Part shown: piece after piece, positions 1-7,517 of the stretch
Layout: each line of letters opens with the position of its first letter
Position numbering within the stretch: position 1 is the stretch's first letter
NCBI GenBank assembly: GCA_051650265.1
Contig: JBOFIR010000226.1
Span: 1-30,071, forward strand
From: JBOFEH01 sp051650265
Lineage (GTDB): Bacteria > Bacillota > Clostridia > Lachnospirales > Cellulosilyticaceae
Direction: 5' to 3'
DNA length: 30,071 nucleotides
The notes under the pieces: generated by a model
Told to the model about the DNA's origin: nothing
Seen by the model: the letters and a program-made list of their open reading frames with translations, nothing else
The model's database searches: none
Made by a program: the position numbers and the translations under genes

Positions 1-97
1 CATCCACAATTGAAATACGTGCTTTAGCTAATCTATTAAATAGTGTGGACTTACCCACATTTGGTCTCCCTATAATTGCTACGATTGGTTTACTCAT
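1..97 (-). CDS. der: Ribosome biogenesis GTPase Der (EngA), N-terminal fragment
   Basis: Only the first 32 codons lie in the window; the gene continues past the left edge. The reverse strand reads MSKPIVAIIGRPNVGKSTLF, a P-loop (G1) GRPNVGKST at residues 10-18. This is the characteristic start of Der, a double-GTPase-domain factor for 50S subunit maturation. The ATG at 97-95 overlaps the last 8 bases of the upstream DUF512 gene (ATGAGTAA shared), which implies translational coupling. Other TrmE-Era-like GTPases share the P-loop, but the opening residues and the DUF512 neighbour, common beside der in Clostridia, favour Der. Confidence 0.9.
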   Translation of the reverse strand, partial: MSKPIVAIIGRPNVGKSTLFNRLAKARISIVD

Positions 98-1436
98 TGT
101 AGTTCTCCTTTGTTTGTATAATTGTTTCTAGCCATTGTCTTCCATCGTTTGAAACGATTGTTATGTGCATATCTAATGCTTCTTCAATCTGAGGCACTGT
201 ATAATCATCTAACAATATGTTTTCACCACATTTTAGCATATTTTCAGCTAATAGCAAATGATGTCCTCTCTCTGGAACTGCTTTAAGTGTAGCGATAATA
301 TCTTGTCCTGTCAACAAACCTGTCACAGTTACTTGTTCACCAAAGAACTGATTGACGATTGGCATTACAGTTATTTTATAGTTTGGCCGTTTCTCTCTCA
401 CCTTCTGGATACAACGTTTCATAAACTGCTCCGTAATACAGCCAGTTGCGATAACCGCCTCAAACACTTCTTCACTATAGTTTAGATCTGCTACTACTTC
501 ATCCACTTCTCTTTCAAACTTAGTGAGCATACCGACACCATTGTCTAATACATAAAATCCTTCATAACTATCATAATGTGGTAATGCCAATCCACCTGTT
601 ACATAAAATTCATCCGCCACAAACACAAAGCGTCGTCCCATCTTTTCAAGATAGTAAGTTTGCCACTTCTCGATTACTTCAACAACATTTTTGGCTGCCG
701 GCTCATCAAAGGCTTCAAGTGTTGGTAAGTTTTCTCTAAATCTCGAGATTCCTACTGGTACCACAGTTAAAGATAGTATATGTGGAATGAACTGACTTAA
801 GTCACGAATTGTCTGGTCAAGTACTTTACCATCATTAATCCCTTTACACAATACAATCTGCCCATTGATCTCTATGCCTGCATCTACCAAACGTTTAATT
901 TGCTCTAAAATCTTACCTGCAAATCTATTTTTGAGGAGTGCTACACGTACATCAGGATCTGTTGCATGAATTGAAATGTTGATTGGTGATAACCGATATT
1001 TGATCAACCTTTCAATGTCATGCTCTGACATATTGGTGAGTGTAATATAATTTCCATTAAGGAAAGACATACGCCAATCATCATCTTTGAGGTAAACAGT
1101 CTTTCGCATATTGGGTGGTAACTGATCAATGAAACAAAACTGACATTTATTGCGGCAACTAATCAGTTCGTCCATAAGCTCTGATTCAAATTCGAGTCCA
1201 AGATCTTCGCTATAGTCTTTCTCAATATCGATAACCCACTCTTCACCATCAAATTTACGGATACATAGTTCTATTTCCTCGTCACTGAGCAGATAGCGAT
1301 AATCAAATACATCTTGTATCACTTCACCATTGATTGTGACTAAAGTATCACCCACTTCAATCTCTAGTTCCTCAGCAATACTATCTGGAAGTACGCCTGT
1401 AATCTTATGTGTCTTTAATTGTCTTTTATTATTCAC
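90..1436 (-). CDS. DUF512 family radical SAM protein with N-terminal PDZ-like domain
   Basis: The protein is about 448 aa. Numbered from the ATG at 1445, a PDZ-like segment lies near residues 15-75. A CxxxCxFC cluster follows at C97, C101 and C104 (CRNKCQFCFIDQLP), typical of radical SAM Fe-S binding in this family, then the DUF512 C-terminal part. The family is conserved in Clostridia; its substrate is not established to my knowledge. Start: the ATG at 1445 abuts its AGGAG with no spacer, whereas the in-frame GTG at 1436 has a 9-nt spacer, so I prefer GTG. It lies 12 bp after pgeF and overlaps der by 8 bp, as part of the long minus-strand operon. The family is certain; the function is open. 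Confidence 0.88.
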   Translation of the reverse strand: MNNKRQLKTHKITGVLPDSIAEELEIEVGDTLVTINGEVIQDVFDYRYLLSDEEIELCIRKFDGEEWVIDIEKDYSEDLGLEFESELMDELISCRNKCQFCFIDQLPPNMRKTVYLKDDDWRMSFLNGNYITLTNMSEHDIERLIKYRLSPINISIHATDPDVRVALLKNRFAGKILEQIKRLVDAGIEINGQIVLCKGINDGKVLDQTIRDLSQFIPHILSLTVVPVGISRFRENLPTLEAFDEPAAKNVVEVIEKWQTYYLEKMGRRFVFVADEFYVTGGLALPHYDSYEGFYVLDNGVGMLTKFEREVDEVVADLNYSEEVFEAVIATGCITEQFMKRCIQKVREKRPNYKITVMPIVNQFFGEQVTVTGLLTGQDIIATLKAVPERGHHLLLAENMLKCGENILLDDYTVPQIEEALDMHITIVSNDGRQWLETIIQTKENYNE

Positions 1437-1448
1437 GTCTTTCATCTC

Positions 1449-2276
1449 CTATTTTCTAAGGTACATGATCGCACTGAGCGTCCCTCTCTTACCCTGTGTA
1501 TAGCGGTGAGAATAAAAGGTCTCATGATTGCAACATGTACACACATCACCCTGGTGAATCTTCTCAGGTCTAACGCCTACTTCAAGTAAGAGTTGTCTAT
1601 TATACTCCCATAGATTCACTTGGTATTTGCCTCCGTCAATAGGCACAACAATGCTTTCTTGGCCTTTGAATTTGTGTGTAAAAGCTAATGCAACATCTTC
1701 ATGCACTTCAAAACAGCATGGACCGATTGATGGGCCAATTGCCACCTCAACCTCAGTCACATCTACACCCTCTTCCTCGATCCACCGCTTAATCATACGT
1801 GGACCAATTTCTCCCACAGTACCTCTCCATCCTGCATGTGCAAGCCCTATGAGATGGGCTGATGGGGCATAGAAAAAGAGTGGCACACAATCCGCATAGT
1901 GCGTTACAAGTGCAACATCTGCCTCATCTGTGTAAATACCGTCTGCACTTTCCCATTTGTTAGGATATAAGATACCATTTCCACACTCCTTATATGTAAC
2001 TTTCTCAATCAATGTCTCGTGGACCTGCTTTGAAATTACCAGTGACTCATAAGGAATACCCATACTTGCACACAGTAGCTTATAGTTTTCTTTAACATTC
2101 TGAGGCTGATCGCCACGGTTAAACCCTAGATTGAGACTCTTAAGTGCGCCTGTACTTACACCCCCATGCTTGGTAGAAAAACCATGTATGAGGTTAGTAT
2201 CTTTTTCCCATGTTCTAAAAACAAGGTATGGCGTAGACGATTCATTTACTATTTTACAGGTTTGTGTCGCCTTCAT
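1449..2276 (-). CDS. pgeF: Laccase-domain purine nucleoside phosphorylase / peptidoglycan editing factor (YfiH family)
   Basis: A full-length YfiH/DUF152 protein of 275 aa. The zinc ligand pattern is visible (numbered from the GTG at 2285): H89 in SKQVHE, C133 in HYADCVPLF and H150 in GLAHAGWRG, with the family's 17-residue C-to-H spacing. GFSTKHGG near the N-terminus and TCCNHETFYSHR near the C-terminus are also typical. Homologues act on purine nucleosides, and in E. coli YfiH corrects misincorporated residues in cell-wall precursors. Which role applies here is unknown. The ATG at 2276 has AGGAGG with an 8-nt spacer and is preferred over the GTG at 2285. The gene lies 12 bp downstream of yraN. 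Confidence 0.9.
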   Translation of the reverse strand: MKATQTCKIVNESSTPYLVFRTWEKDTNLIHGFSTKHGGVSTGALKSLNLGFNRGDQPQNVKENYKLLCASMGIPYESLVISKQVHETLIEKVTYKECGNGILYPNKWESADGIYTDEADVALVTHYADCVPLFFYAPSAHLIGLAHAGWRGTVGEIGPRMIKRWIEEEGVDVTEVEVAIGPSIGPCCFEVHEDVALAFTHKFKGQESIVVPIDGGKYQVNLWEYNRQLLLEVGVRPEKIHQGDVCTCCNHETFYSHRYTQGKRGTLSAIMYLRK

Positions 2277-2288
2277 CACATACACCTC

Positions 2289-2657
2289 CTATATAAATGC
2301 ATTTTCAATATGGGTGATTTGCTCCCCCAAGATTTCTATCACATCAAACCGACAATAGATTTCCCGCCGTGTATGCATCATTAGATAGTACTGCGCCGTG
2401 CGTTTAATCCGTCGCTGTTTCGTTACGGTGACACTTTCTCTCGGATAACCATGATTGGCTACTCCTTTGTACTTCACTTCTAAAAATACCACATACATAC
2501 CATCTTTGGCAATGAGATCGATTTCTCCAAATCGGCTCCGGTAATTCGCTATGATGACTTCATAACCTTTTTGGATTAAATACGCGCTTGCTAACTGCTC
2601 ATAATACGTCCCAATAGCTCTATGGTTTAGTGTGCCCTGTTTTAGCATATAACTCAT
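2289..2657 (-). CDS. YraN family (UPF0102) nuclease-fold protein
   Basis: A 122-aa protein with the UPF0102 core: GTYYEQLASAYLIQKGYEV, then RFGEIDLIA and VVFLEVKYK, the E/D/EVK pattern of a PD-(D/E)XK-like endonuclease fold. Family members are small and usually lie beside rnhB, as here two genes downstream of it. A DNA-processing role is inferred for the family but not proven. The ATG at 2657 has AGGAG with a 6-nt spacer, so the 38-bp overlap with the upstream FlhB-like gene appears genuine. The usual EVKxR is EVKYK here, a mild variant. Confidence 0.88.
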   Translation of the reverse strand: MSYMLKQGTLNHRAIGTYYEQLASAYLIQKGYEVIIANYRSRFGEIDLIAKDGMYVVFLEVKYKGVANHGYPRESVTVTKQRRIKRTAQYYLMMHTRREIYCRFDVIEILGEQITHIENAFI

Positions 2658-2910
2658 CCAAATCTCCTACAAAAACTAAGATTTGAGCTACAATATCATA
2701 TAACTCACTAGGAATTTGTTCCCCAATCTGTAGCTCTGTTAGAAGTGTCGCCAACTTCGCATCCTCATAAACAGGTACCTCTTTTTCTAATGCTTCTTTG
2801 ATTATATTTTCAGCAATATACCCTTTTCCTTTGGCTACAATCTCTGGCGCACTCATATCTTGTGTGTAGCTCAAAGCTACTGCGCGCCTCATCTGATCCC
2901 CTCGCTCCAT
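2620..2910 (-). CDS. FlhB C-terminal-domain-like protein (YlqH type)
   Basis: A 96-aa protein matching only the cytoplasmic C-terminal domain of FlhB/EscU export switch proteins. The segment AVALSYTQDMSAPEIVAKGKGYIAENI resembles the region after the FlhB cleavage site. There are no membrane helices and no NPTH autocleavage motif. B. subtilis carries a comparable small protein, YlqH, in the same neighbourhood, so this is a family rather than a broken flhB. The ATG at 2910 (AGGAGG, 8-nt spacer) is preferred over the GTG at 2919; an ATG at 2892 is also possible. It follows a FliK-like gene, hinting at an export-related or flagellar role, but no other flagellar gene is present. Confidence 0.78.
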   Translation of the reverse strand: MERGDQMRRAVALSYTQDMSAPEIVAKGKGYIAENIIKEALEKEVPVYEDAKLATLLTELQIGEQIPSELYDIVAQILVFVGDLDELYAKTGHTKP

Positions 2911-2922
2911 ACCTTGCACCTC

Positions 2923-4236
2923 CTAGACTCTACAATCCATGCTATGTGGTGTATGGACTGTTCCTAACGCATGCACCTGACTAGCTTCTGGCGACTCTAC
3001 CTTAATCGACACCTTCATCTGTTTGACAGTATAGCCAACCTCTCCCAGCACCCCACTCAGTTGCTCCATATACCGACTGAAGTGTTTTTGGACCTGCATA
3101 TTACTGACCTCCATGCCAATAACAAGTTCTTTTTCAATCTGATGAATATGAACCTCAAGATGTTCCAGTGCTGGCATATCCAGTGCAATAACTACATACA
3201 GCTCTTTTTGCGCCTTTGGGTGTTTCTTCTTCGGCTTAAAAAGGTAGACTTCCACATCCTTATTCTGCTCCTTATAGTGAAATGGCATACAAAACATCTG
3301 CCCTTGATGCTGCATGTGATGGAACTGCGCGGTACTTTCTTTCAGTGTTTCAAGTACCTGTCTTGTCTCCTTAGGTAATGGCACCTCTTCTAACGTTTCA
3401 AGAATCTTAGAAATCACTTCTTGTAGGGGCACCGCTTCTTTGAGATATTTCCCCCGTTCCGCCTCTGGCAGTTCTTTCAGCGTTTCATAGAAAGTCATTA
3501 CCTTTTTTTCTATCTCCACCGCAAGCCATTTGTTTTGAGCCAAGGGAGTCATCATTTCTTGTGGCTCAAACTGAAGTGGGGTGATCGCATTAGCAGCTTC
3601 ACCTCTTGTTACCTGTCCCCCTAGCAAAACACTTAATTGCCTATAGGTTTCCTTAGGAAGGTCCGCCGTAGCAATCACCTGTGTCAGTTGGCTCAAAAAT
3701 GCAGTCTTACCACCTAAATCCCTAAGTACCTGAAAATCACGTAATTCTCTTTCCTGTAGACCACCTTGGGTCTCAAGCAAATTAATAATCACTGGTACAG
3801 GAAGCTTTATTTGCTTATGTATATAAAAACTTTTTAGTAACTCCCCACGGTCTAATGGCAACTGTTTTTCCACAAATCCTTCTATAAGACTCTTAGTGGT
3901 CTCTCCCTTTGGTAGATTCAAATCTTCCATAACCTTCTGGGCTAATTCCTTCGGCTCCTTAGCAACCTGTTCTACTTGTTCTGCGGGTATGACTTGAAGC
4001 ACAATACCTTGATCACCCTTACTCATCACAACAAATTTCAACAATTCCCCTAGCTGTGCGTCTCCTTGACATAAAGAAATGGGCAGTTTGATACCTGCTT
4101 TTGTATCAAGTAATAACTGCCCATCTTTTGTCATCAACTGACCCTCTATTTCGCTACCTACTAGAAGTTTTTCAAGTAGTGCTTTATTCATCTGCATCAT
4201 CTGAAGCTTGATTTGTGATAAATCACCGATCTGCAT
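2923..4236 (-). CDS. Conserved hypothetical protein with FliK-like C-terminus (YlqG-position gene)
   Basis: A 437-aa protein rich in Q, E, K and L without signal peptide or membrane segment. The last 110 residues (LDMPALEHLEVHIHQIEKEL, then VSNMQVQKHFSRYMEQLSGVLGE) have the layout of the flagellar hook-length control protein FliK C-terminal domain, where a beta-rich core follows a long variable N-terminal part. The similarity is by eye and weak. Its start overlaps the rnhB stop by one base (TAATG) and it has GAGGGA upstream of the ATG. The next gene is FlhB-like, the FliK partner in flagellar export switching, which supports the reading. It could instead be a Clostridia-specific protein of unknown role. 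Confidence 0.6.
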   Translation of the reverse strand: MQIGDLSQIKLQMMQMNKALLEKLLVGSEIEGQLMTKDGQLLLDTKAGIKLPISLCQGDAQLGELLKFVVMSKGDQGIVLQVIPAEQVEQVAKEPKELAQKVMEDLNLPKGETTKSLIEGFVEKQLPLDRGELLKSFYIHKQIKLPVPVIINLLETQGGLQERELRDFQVLRDLGGKTAFLSQLTQVIATADLPKETYRQLSVLLGGQVTRGEAANAITPLQFEPQEMMTPLAQNKWLAVEIEKKVMTFYETLKELPEAERGKYLKEAVPLQEVISKILETLEEVPLPKETRQVLETLKESTAQFHHMQHQGQMFCMPFHYKEQNKDVEVYLFKPKKKHPKAQKELYVVIALDMPALEHLEVHIHQIEKELVIGMEVSNMQVQKHFSRYMEQLSGVLGEVGYTVKQMKVSIKVESPEASQVHALGTVHTPHSMDCRV

Positions 4237-4997
4237 TAATATCCCTCTTTTTTTAAGAAACTTTTGCGATGCTGAGATGTAATACCATATGCTCTAATGG
4301 CTTCATAGTGTTTTTCACTACCATAACCTTTGTTACTACGCCAGTCATATACAGGATAGATGGTATCATATTCCTTCATCAAGCGGTCACGCGTCACCTT
4401 GGCAATAACACTTGCTGCTGCAATTGCCGCGCTCTTATCATCACCTTTAATCACTGCATGCTGGCCACACGTTACACCTGGAATCAGCTTATCCCCATCT
4501 ACAAGAATCGTATGGTAAGGCACTTGAATCTCTGCTACTGCTTCTCTCATTGCTTTAAAAGTTGCCTGTAAAATATTGATCTGGTCGATTTCTTCTGGTT
4601 CAATGAGTCCAATCCCTATAGCTACTGCGTGCTCTTGTATCATCTCATACAACGCTTCTCTTTTTTCTTCGGTAAGTTTTTTAGAGTCCTTTAGACCCGG
4701 AATCATACAATCTGGAGGTAAGATTACCGCCGCTGCTACAACCGGTCCAGCAAGTGGCCCTCTGCCAACTTCATCAATGCCTATCAGAGAACTCACATCT
4801 TCCTCAAACACACTATCAAAAGCACATTTAAGAAGCCATTCCTCTTTTTCCTTTTGTTGCTTTTGTAGAATTCTAATATATTTTTCGCATATCTTCTTAG
4901 CACCTGCACGTTCATCCTCAAGAAAAGGCTTCATTTCCTCTTCTAACGTTTCTAATGGCACTTGTTTCAGATAAGCATCTATTTCTTTGATATTCAC
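4236..4997 (-). CDS. rnhB: Ribonuclease HII
   Basis: A 253-aa type 2 RNase H that removes RNA from RNA-DNA hybrids and single ribonucleotides from DNA. The family signature GIDEVGRGPLAGPVVAAAV gives catalytic D75 and E76. Further acidic residues lie in ILVDGDK and in the KGDDKSAAIAAASVIAKVTRD block. A roughly 65-residue N-terminal extension before the catalytic core is typical of Gram-positive RnhB. Translation begins with GTG at 4997 behind a GGGGG ribosome binding site, and the stop overlaps the next start. It lies 11 bp after a signal peptidase gene. Confidence 0.95.
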   Translation of the reverse strand: MNIKEIDAYLKQVPLETLEEEMKPFLEDERAGAKKICEKYIRILQKQQKEKEEWLLKCAFDSVFEEDVSSLIGIDEVGRGPLAGPVVAAAVILPPDCMIPGLKDSKKLTEEKREALYEMIQEHAVAIGIGLIEPEEIDQINILQATFKAMREAVAEIQVPYHTILVDGDKLIPGVTCGQHAVIKGDDKSAAIAAASVIAKVTRDRLMKEYDTIYPVYDWRSNKGYGSEKHYEAIRAYGITSQHRKSFLKKEGY

Positions 4998-5008
4998 GGT
5001 ATTACCCC

Positions 5009-5587
5009 CTATTTGATCACACCTATTTTAGAGATAGGAAAGATACACCACATTGCCTTTGATACAACCTGCGCTCTGCTGATCGGCCCAAAATAGCGAC
5101 TATCTAAACTATCTGGTCTATTATCTCCTAACATGAAATAGTGGTCCTCTGGTATAGTTAATGGATAATCCATGCCTACACCAACCACTTGCCATGTACT
5201 ATCCCATATATAGATATAGTTACTTTCATCTAGTGGGTGTCCATTCACCCATACCTTATTATCTCTAATATCAATTTCATCTCCTGGCATACCTACAACG
5301 CGTTTTACGAGGTATTCTCCCTCATGGCCAAATACCACGACTTCCCCACGTTGGGGATCCCTATAGTAATATGGTATTTTATTAGTAATCAGATGATCAC
5401 CTATTTCAATAGTCGGAATCATCGAACCTGTAGGCACCACACTATGTGAGCCTACAAACTGCGTAAACATCATGACCACTAGTACCGCCATCAAGATTTC
5501 TTTGAGGAGTTCACACCACCTAAGGGCGTGTTTACTCTTGTTCCCTATCCGCTTCTCGTGCTTGCCTTCTTGCTTCACGTTCTGCAT
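5009..5587 (-). CDS. lepB: Signal peptidase I (first copy, downstream of rbgA)
   Basis: A type I leader peptidase of about 192 aa. A single N-terminal membrane segment (LMAVLVVMMFTQFVG) is preceded by a basic stretch. Counting from the ATG at 5587, catalytic Ser55 lies in VVPTGSMIPTI and Lys95 in YLVKRVVGMPGD; the box GDNRPDSLDSR follows. It cleaves signal peptides on the outer face of the membrane. The start is uncertain: ATG 5587 or GTG 5593 both lie inside the end of rbgA (about 55-60 bp overlap), and the open frame runs back to a TTG at 5623 without a good ribosome binding site. No later start leaves the basic N-terminus intact. Confidence 0.9.
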   Translation of the reverse strand: MQNVKQEGKHEKRIGNKSKHALRWCELLKEILMAVLVVMMFTQFVGSHSVVPTGSMIPTIEIGDHLITNKIPYYYRDPQRGEVVVFGHEGEYLVKRVVGMPGDEIDIRDNKVWVNGHPLDESNYIYIWDSTWQVVGVGMDYPLTIPEDHYFMLGDNRPDSLDSRYFGPISRAQVVSKAMWCIFPISKIGVIK

Positions 5588-6473
5588 CTTCACGTTTCTT
5601 AGCCTCTTCTTTTTCCTCCGCAAGACTCTTTGGTGTCTCTAAAGTAATCTTACCAAGTTTTCCCCCACGGTATTCATCAAGTATCACATGTGATGTACGG
5701 GCTTCATCCATCATCCCTTTTGCACCAATAAACCCACGCTTTTTTGCGATGGCTGTGAATAATTCATATGGTGTCTCAAATTCATCCAGATTCACCTTAT
5801 AGCGCTCTGAAATATTTCTTGGGAAATACTTTTCCCCATGCTCTAAGAATCCTAATGTCAGACCTCTTACATCTAAAATATCATCTTTGATAGACCCTAA
5901 ATAAGCGAGTTTCATCGCCACTTGCTGGTCCTCGAATTTTGGCCATAAGATCCCTGGCATATCTAAGAGTTCAAAGCCTTTTTTGATCTTAACCCATTGC
6001 TTCCCTCTTGTAATACCTGGCTTATCTCCTGTCTTTGTACTACCTTTTCCTACAAGACCATTGATAAATGTTGATTTACCTACATTAGGGATACCTACGA
6101 TCATCGCACGGATTGGTCTATAGATACGTCCTCTTGCTTTGTCTCGTTCGATCTTCTCTTTAAGCATCGCCTCCGCAGCTTGCGTCACTTGCTTGATCCC
6201 TTTACCTGAAGTTGCTACAACCTCTACTACCCTTACATTCTCACTGCTGTACCACTTAATCCATTCTTTTGTTGCCTCAGGATGAGCAAGATCAGCTTTG
6301 TTAAGGATAATTAATCTCGGCTTGTTGCCTGCAAGTTTGTCTATATCTGGATTTTTTGTACTATATGGCGCACGCGCATCTAACAATTCAATGACAATAT
6401 CAACGAGTTTCAGGTTCTCCTCAATCAGTCTACGTGTTTTCGTCATGTGACCTGGATACCATTGTATATGCAT
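5532..6473 (-). CDS. rbgA: Ribosome biogenesis GTPase RbgA (YlqF)
   Basis: A 313-aa circularly permuted GTPase required for late 50S assembly. The G motifs are in permuted order: NKAD (G4) at residues 58-61, then GIPNVGKST (G1) at 127-135, then DMPG (G3) near 169. The N-terminus MHIQWYPGHMTKTRR is diagnostic. The C-terminal tail is strongly charged (E, K, R) and its DNA also encodes the N-terminus of the next lepB in another frame. GAGGAA precedes the ATG. It lies between two signal peptidase genes and shortly after rplS, a ribosome-assembly context conserved in Firmicutes. Confidence 0.95.
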   Translation of the reverse strand: MHIQWYPGHMTKTRRLIEENLKLVDIVIELLDARAPYSTKNPDIDKLAGNKPRLIILNKADLAHPEATKEWIKWYSSENVRVVEVVATSGKGIKQVTQAAEAMLKEKIERDKARGRIYRPIRAMIVGIPNVGKSTFINGLVGKGSTKTGDKPGITRGKQWVKIKKGFELLDMPGILWPKFEDQQVAMKLAYLGSIKDDILDVRGLTLGFLEHGEKYFPRNISERYKVNLDEFETPYELFTAIAKKRGFIGAKGMMDEARTSHVILDEYRGGKLGKITLETPKSLAEEKEEAKKREDAEREARRQAREADREQE

Positions 6474-6488
6474 AGTTCTTCCTCTTTT

Positions 6489-7010
6489 CTAGTATTTGGG
6501 CTTTTCTATTGGATTCTTCCAAAACGGCCAAATACGAAATTCTATTTTCCCTATAATCTGTGACTGGGATACACACCCAATCTCACGATAACGACTATCA
6601 ACACTACTATTCAGATTATCTCCAACTACGAAATAACTATTCTCTGGAACAGTAAATGGATAATCAAGATCCCCCTTATCATTAACATGATAAATATTGG
6701 GATCATTCAAAGAAGCACCATTAACATAAATGCTTCCATCTCTATAATCAATCACATCTCCTGGCATGCCTATAATCCGCTTTACCAGCCTGGTGTCTAT
6801 GTTCTCATCATAAAAACCTACTACGTCCCACTTTTGTGGTTCTTTCAAACGATAAATCATCTTATTGATGATGACAAAATGTCCATCTTCTAAAGTTGGC
6901 AACATTGAATTCCCCACAACTTTAAAATTTTGGATAAAAAAAGTGGTCGCAATTACCACTATTCCTAGAGCAATGGCACTATCAATAATCCATCCTTTTA
7001 GCTCTTTCAT
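6489..7010 (-). CDS. lepB: Signal peptidase I (second copy, upstream of rbgA)
   Basis: A 173-aa type I signal peptidase. One membrane segment spans residues 8-28 (IIDSAIALGIVVIATTFFI). Catalytic Ser35 lies in VVGNSMLPTLE and Lys77 in RLVKRIIGMPGD. The conserved box reads GDNLNSSVDSR, with Leu where the other copy has Arg (GDNR). It is shorter than the first copy and clearly diverged, so it is a paralogue rather than a recent duplication. It begins 29 bp past the rplS terminator, and a small hairpin surrounds its ribosome binding site. I saw no clear promoter of its own; it may depend on readthrough. Confidence 0.93.
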   Translation of the reverse strand: MKELKGWIIDSAIALGIVVIATTFFIQNFKVVGNSMLPTLEDGHFVIINKMIYRLKEPQKWDVVGFYDENIDTRLVKRIIGMPGDVIDYRDGSIYVNGASLNDPNIYHVNDKGDLDYPFTVPENSYFVVGDNLNSSVDSRYREIGCVSQSQIIGKIEFRIWPFWKNPIEKPKY

Positions 7011-7014
7011 ACAC

Positions 7015-7029
7015 AGGAGCCCCTCTCCT
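7015..7029 (-). promoter_or_regulatory. Hairpin around the ribosome binding site of the second lepB
   Basis: Immediately 5' of the lepB start the transcript reads AGGAG-AGGGG-CTCCT, a 5-bp stem with a 5-nt loop that places the best Shine-Dalgarno-like bases in the stem and loop. The second arm ends 4 nt before the ATG. Such pairing could lower translation. The stem is short, so it may also be chance. Confidence 0.4.
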
Positions 7030-7039
7030 TTTGATACAC

Positions 7040-7066
7040 AAAAAGGGACTTGGAAAGTCCCTTTTT
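7040..7066 (-). terminator. Intrinsic terminator after rplS
   Basis: In the transcript AAAAAGGGACTT pairs with AAGTCCCTTTTT: a 12-bp perfect stem and a 3-nt loop, ending in a T run. The first arm overlaps the rplS stop codon. It should end most rplS transcripts before the lepB-rbgA genes. Confidence 0.88.
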
Positions 7067-7412
7067 ATTTTATTAACTCTTTAACTTTTGCGTTTTTACC
7101 TACACGTTCACGTAAGTAGTTTAATTTAGCACGTCTTACTTTACCACGACGGATAACTTCAATTTTCTCTACGTTTGGAGAGTGAACTGGCCATGTTTTC
7201 TCAACACCTACACCGTAAGAAACTCTTCTTACTGTGAATGTTTCACGAACGCCACCGTTTTGTCTTTTTAATACGATCCCTTCGAACATTTGTACACGTT
7301 CTCTTTGACCTTCTTTAATTTTTGCGTATACACGCACTGTATCACCTACGTTGAAAGGTGTTACTTCTTTTAATTGTGCTGTTTCGATGTCTTTAATAAT
7401 TGCATTGATCAT
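7065..7412 (-). CDS. rplS: 50S ribosomal protein L19
   Basis: A 115-aa protein of normal length for L19, located at the 30S-50S interface. Recognisable parts are FNVGDTVRVYAKIKEG, RVQMFEGIVLKRQNGG, ETFTVRRVSYGVGVEKTWP and the basic end LNYLRERVGKNAKVKEL. The ATG at 7412 lies 8 nt after AAGGAG; an in-frame TTG at 7418 is too close to that site. It follows trmD, as in many bacteria, but has its own promoter, a structured leader and a terminator, so it can be transcribed and controlled alone. Confidence 0.97.
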   Translation of the reverse strand: MINAIIKDIETAQLKEVTPFNVGDTVRVYAKIKEGQRERVQMFEGIVLKRQNGGVRETFTVRRVSYGVGVEKTWPVHSPNVEKIEVIRRGKVRRAKLNYLRERVGKNAKVKELIK

Positions 7413-7483
7413 TGTCAATTCTCCTTTTTTCTAAGATGTTCGTAACACAGTCTGGTGTTAGAGGACCATCCGTAATTAACACC
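7413..7483 (-). ncRNA. Structured rplS mRNA leader (L19 leader-like)
   Basis: The transcript from the promoter at 7489-7517 should begin near 7483, exactly where the stem GGTGTTA (7483-7477) starts. This arm pairs with TAACACC (7460-7454) across a 16-nt loop. The second arm can instead pair with GTGTTA (7448-7443) across a 6-nt loop, so the two stems exclude each other. Autoregulatory L19 leaders are known in Firmicutes. Assignment to that family is by position and structure; I could not run a covariance search. Confidence 0.65.
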
Positions 7484-7488
7484 TATGA

Positions 7489-7517
7489 ATTATAGCATGT
7501 CTTATTATTATTTGCAA
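7489..7517 (-). promoter_or_regulatory. Sigma-A type promoter for rplS
   Basis: On the minus strand TTGCAA (7517-7512), a 17-bp spacer, and TATAAT (7494-7489). The -35 lies at the 3' end of trmD. It drives rplS with its leader. Confidence 0.82.

Noticed and set aside
2971..3378. Plus-strand open frame opposite the FliK-like gene
   Set aside because: No ribosome binding site; hydrophobic, His-rich sequence typical of an antisense frame.
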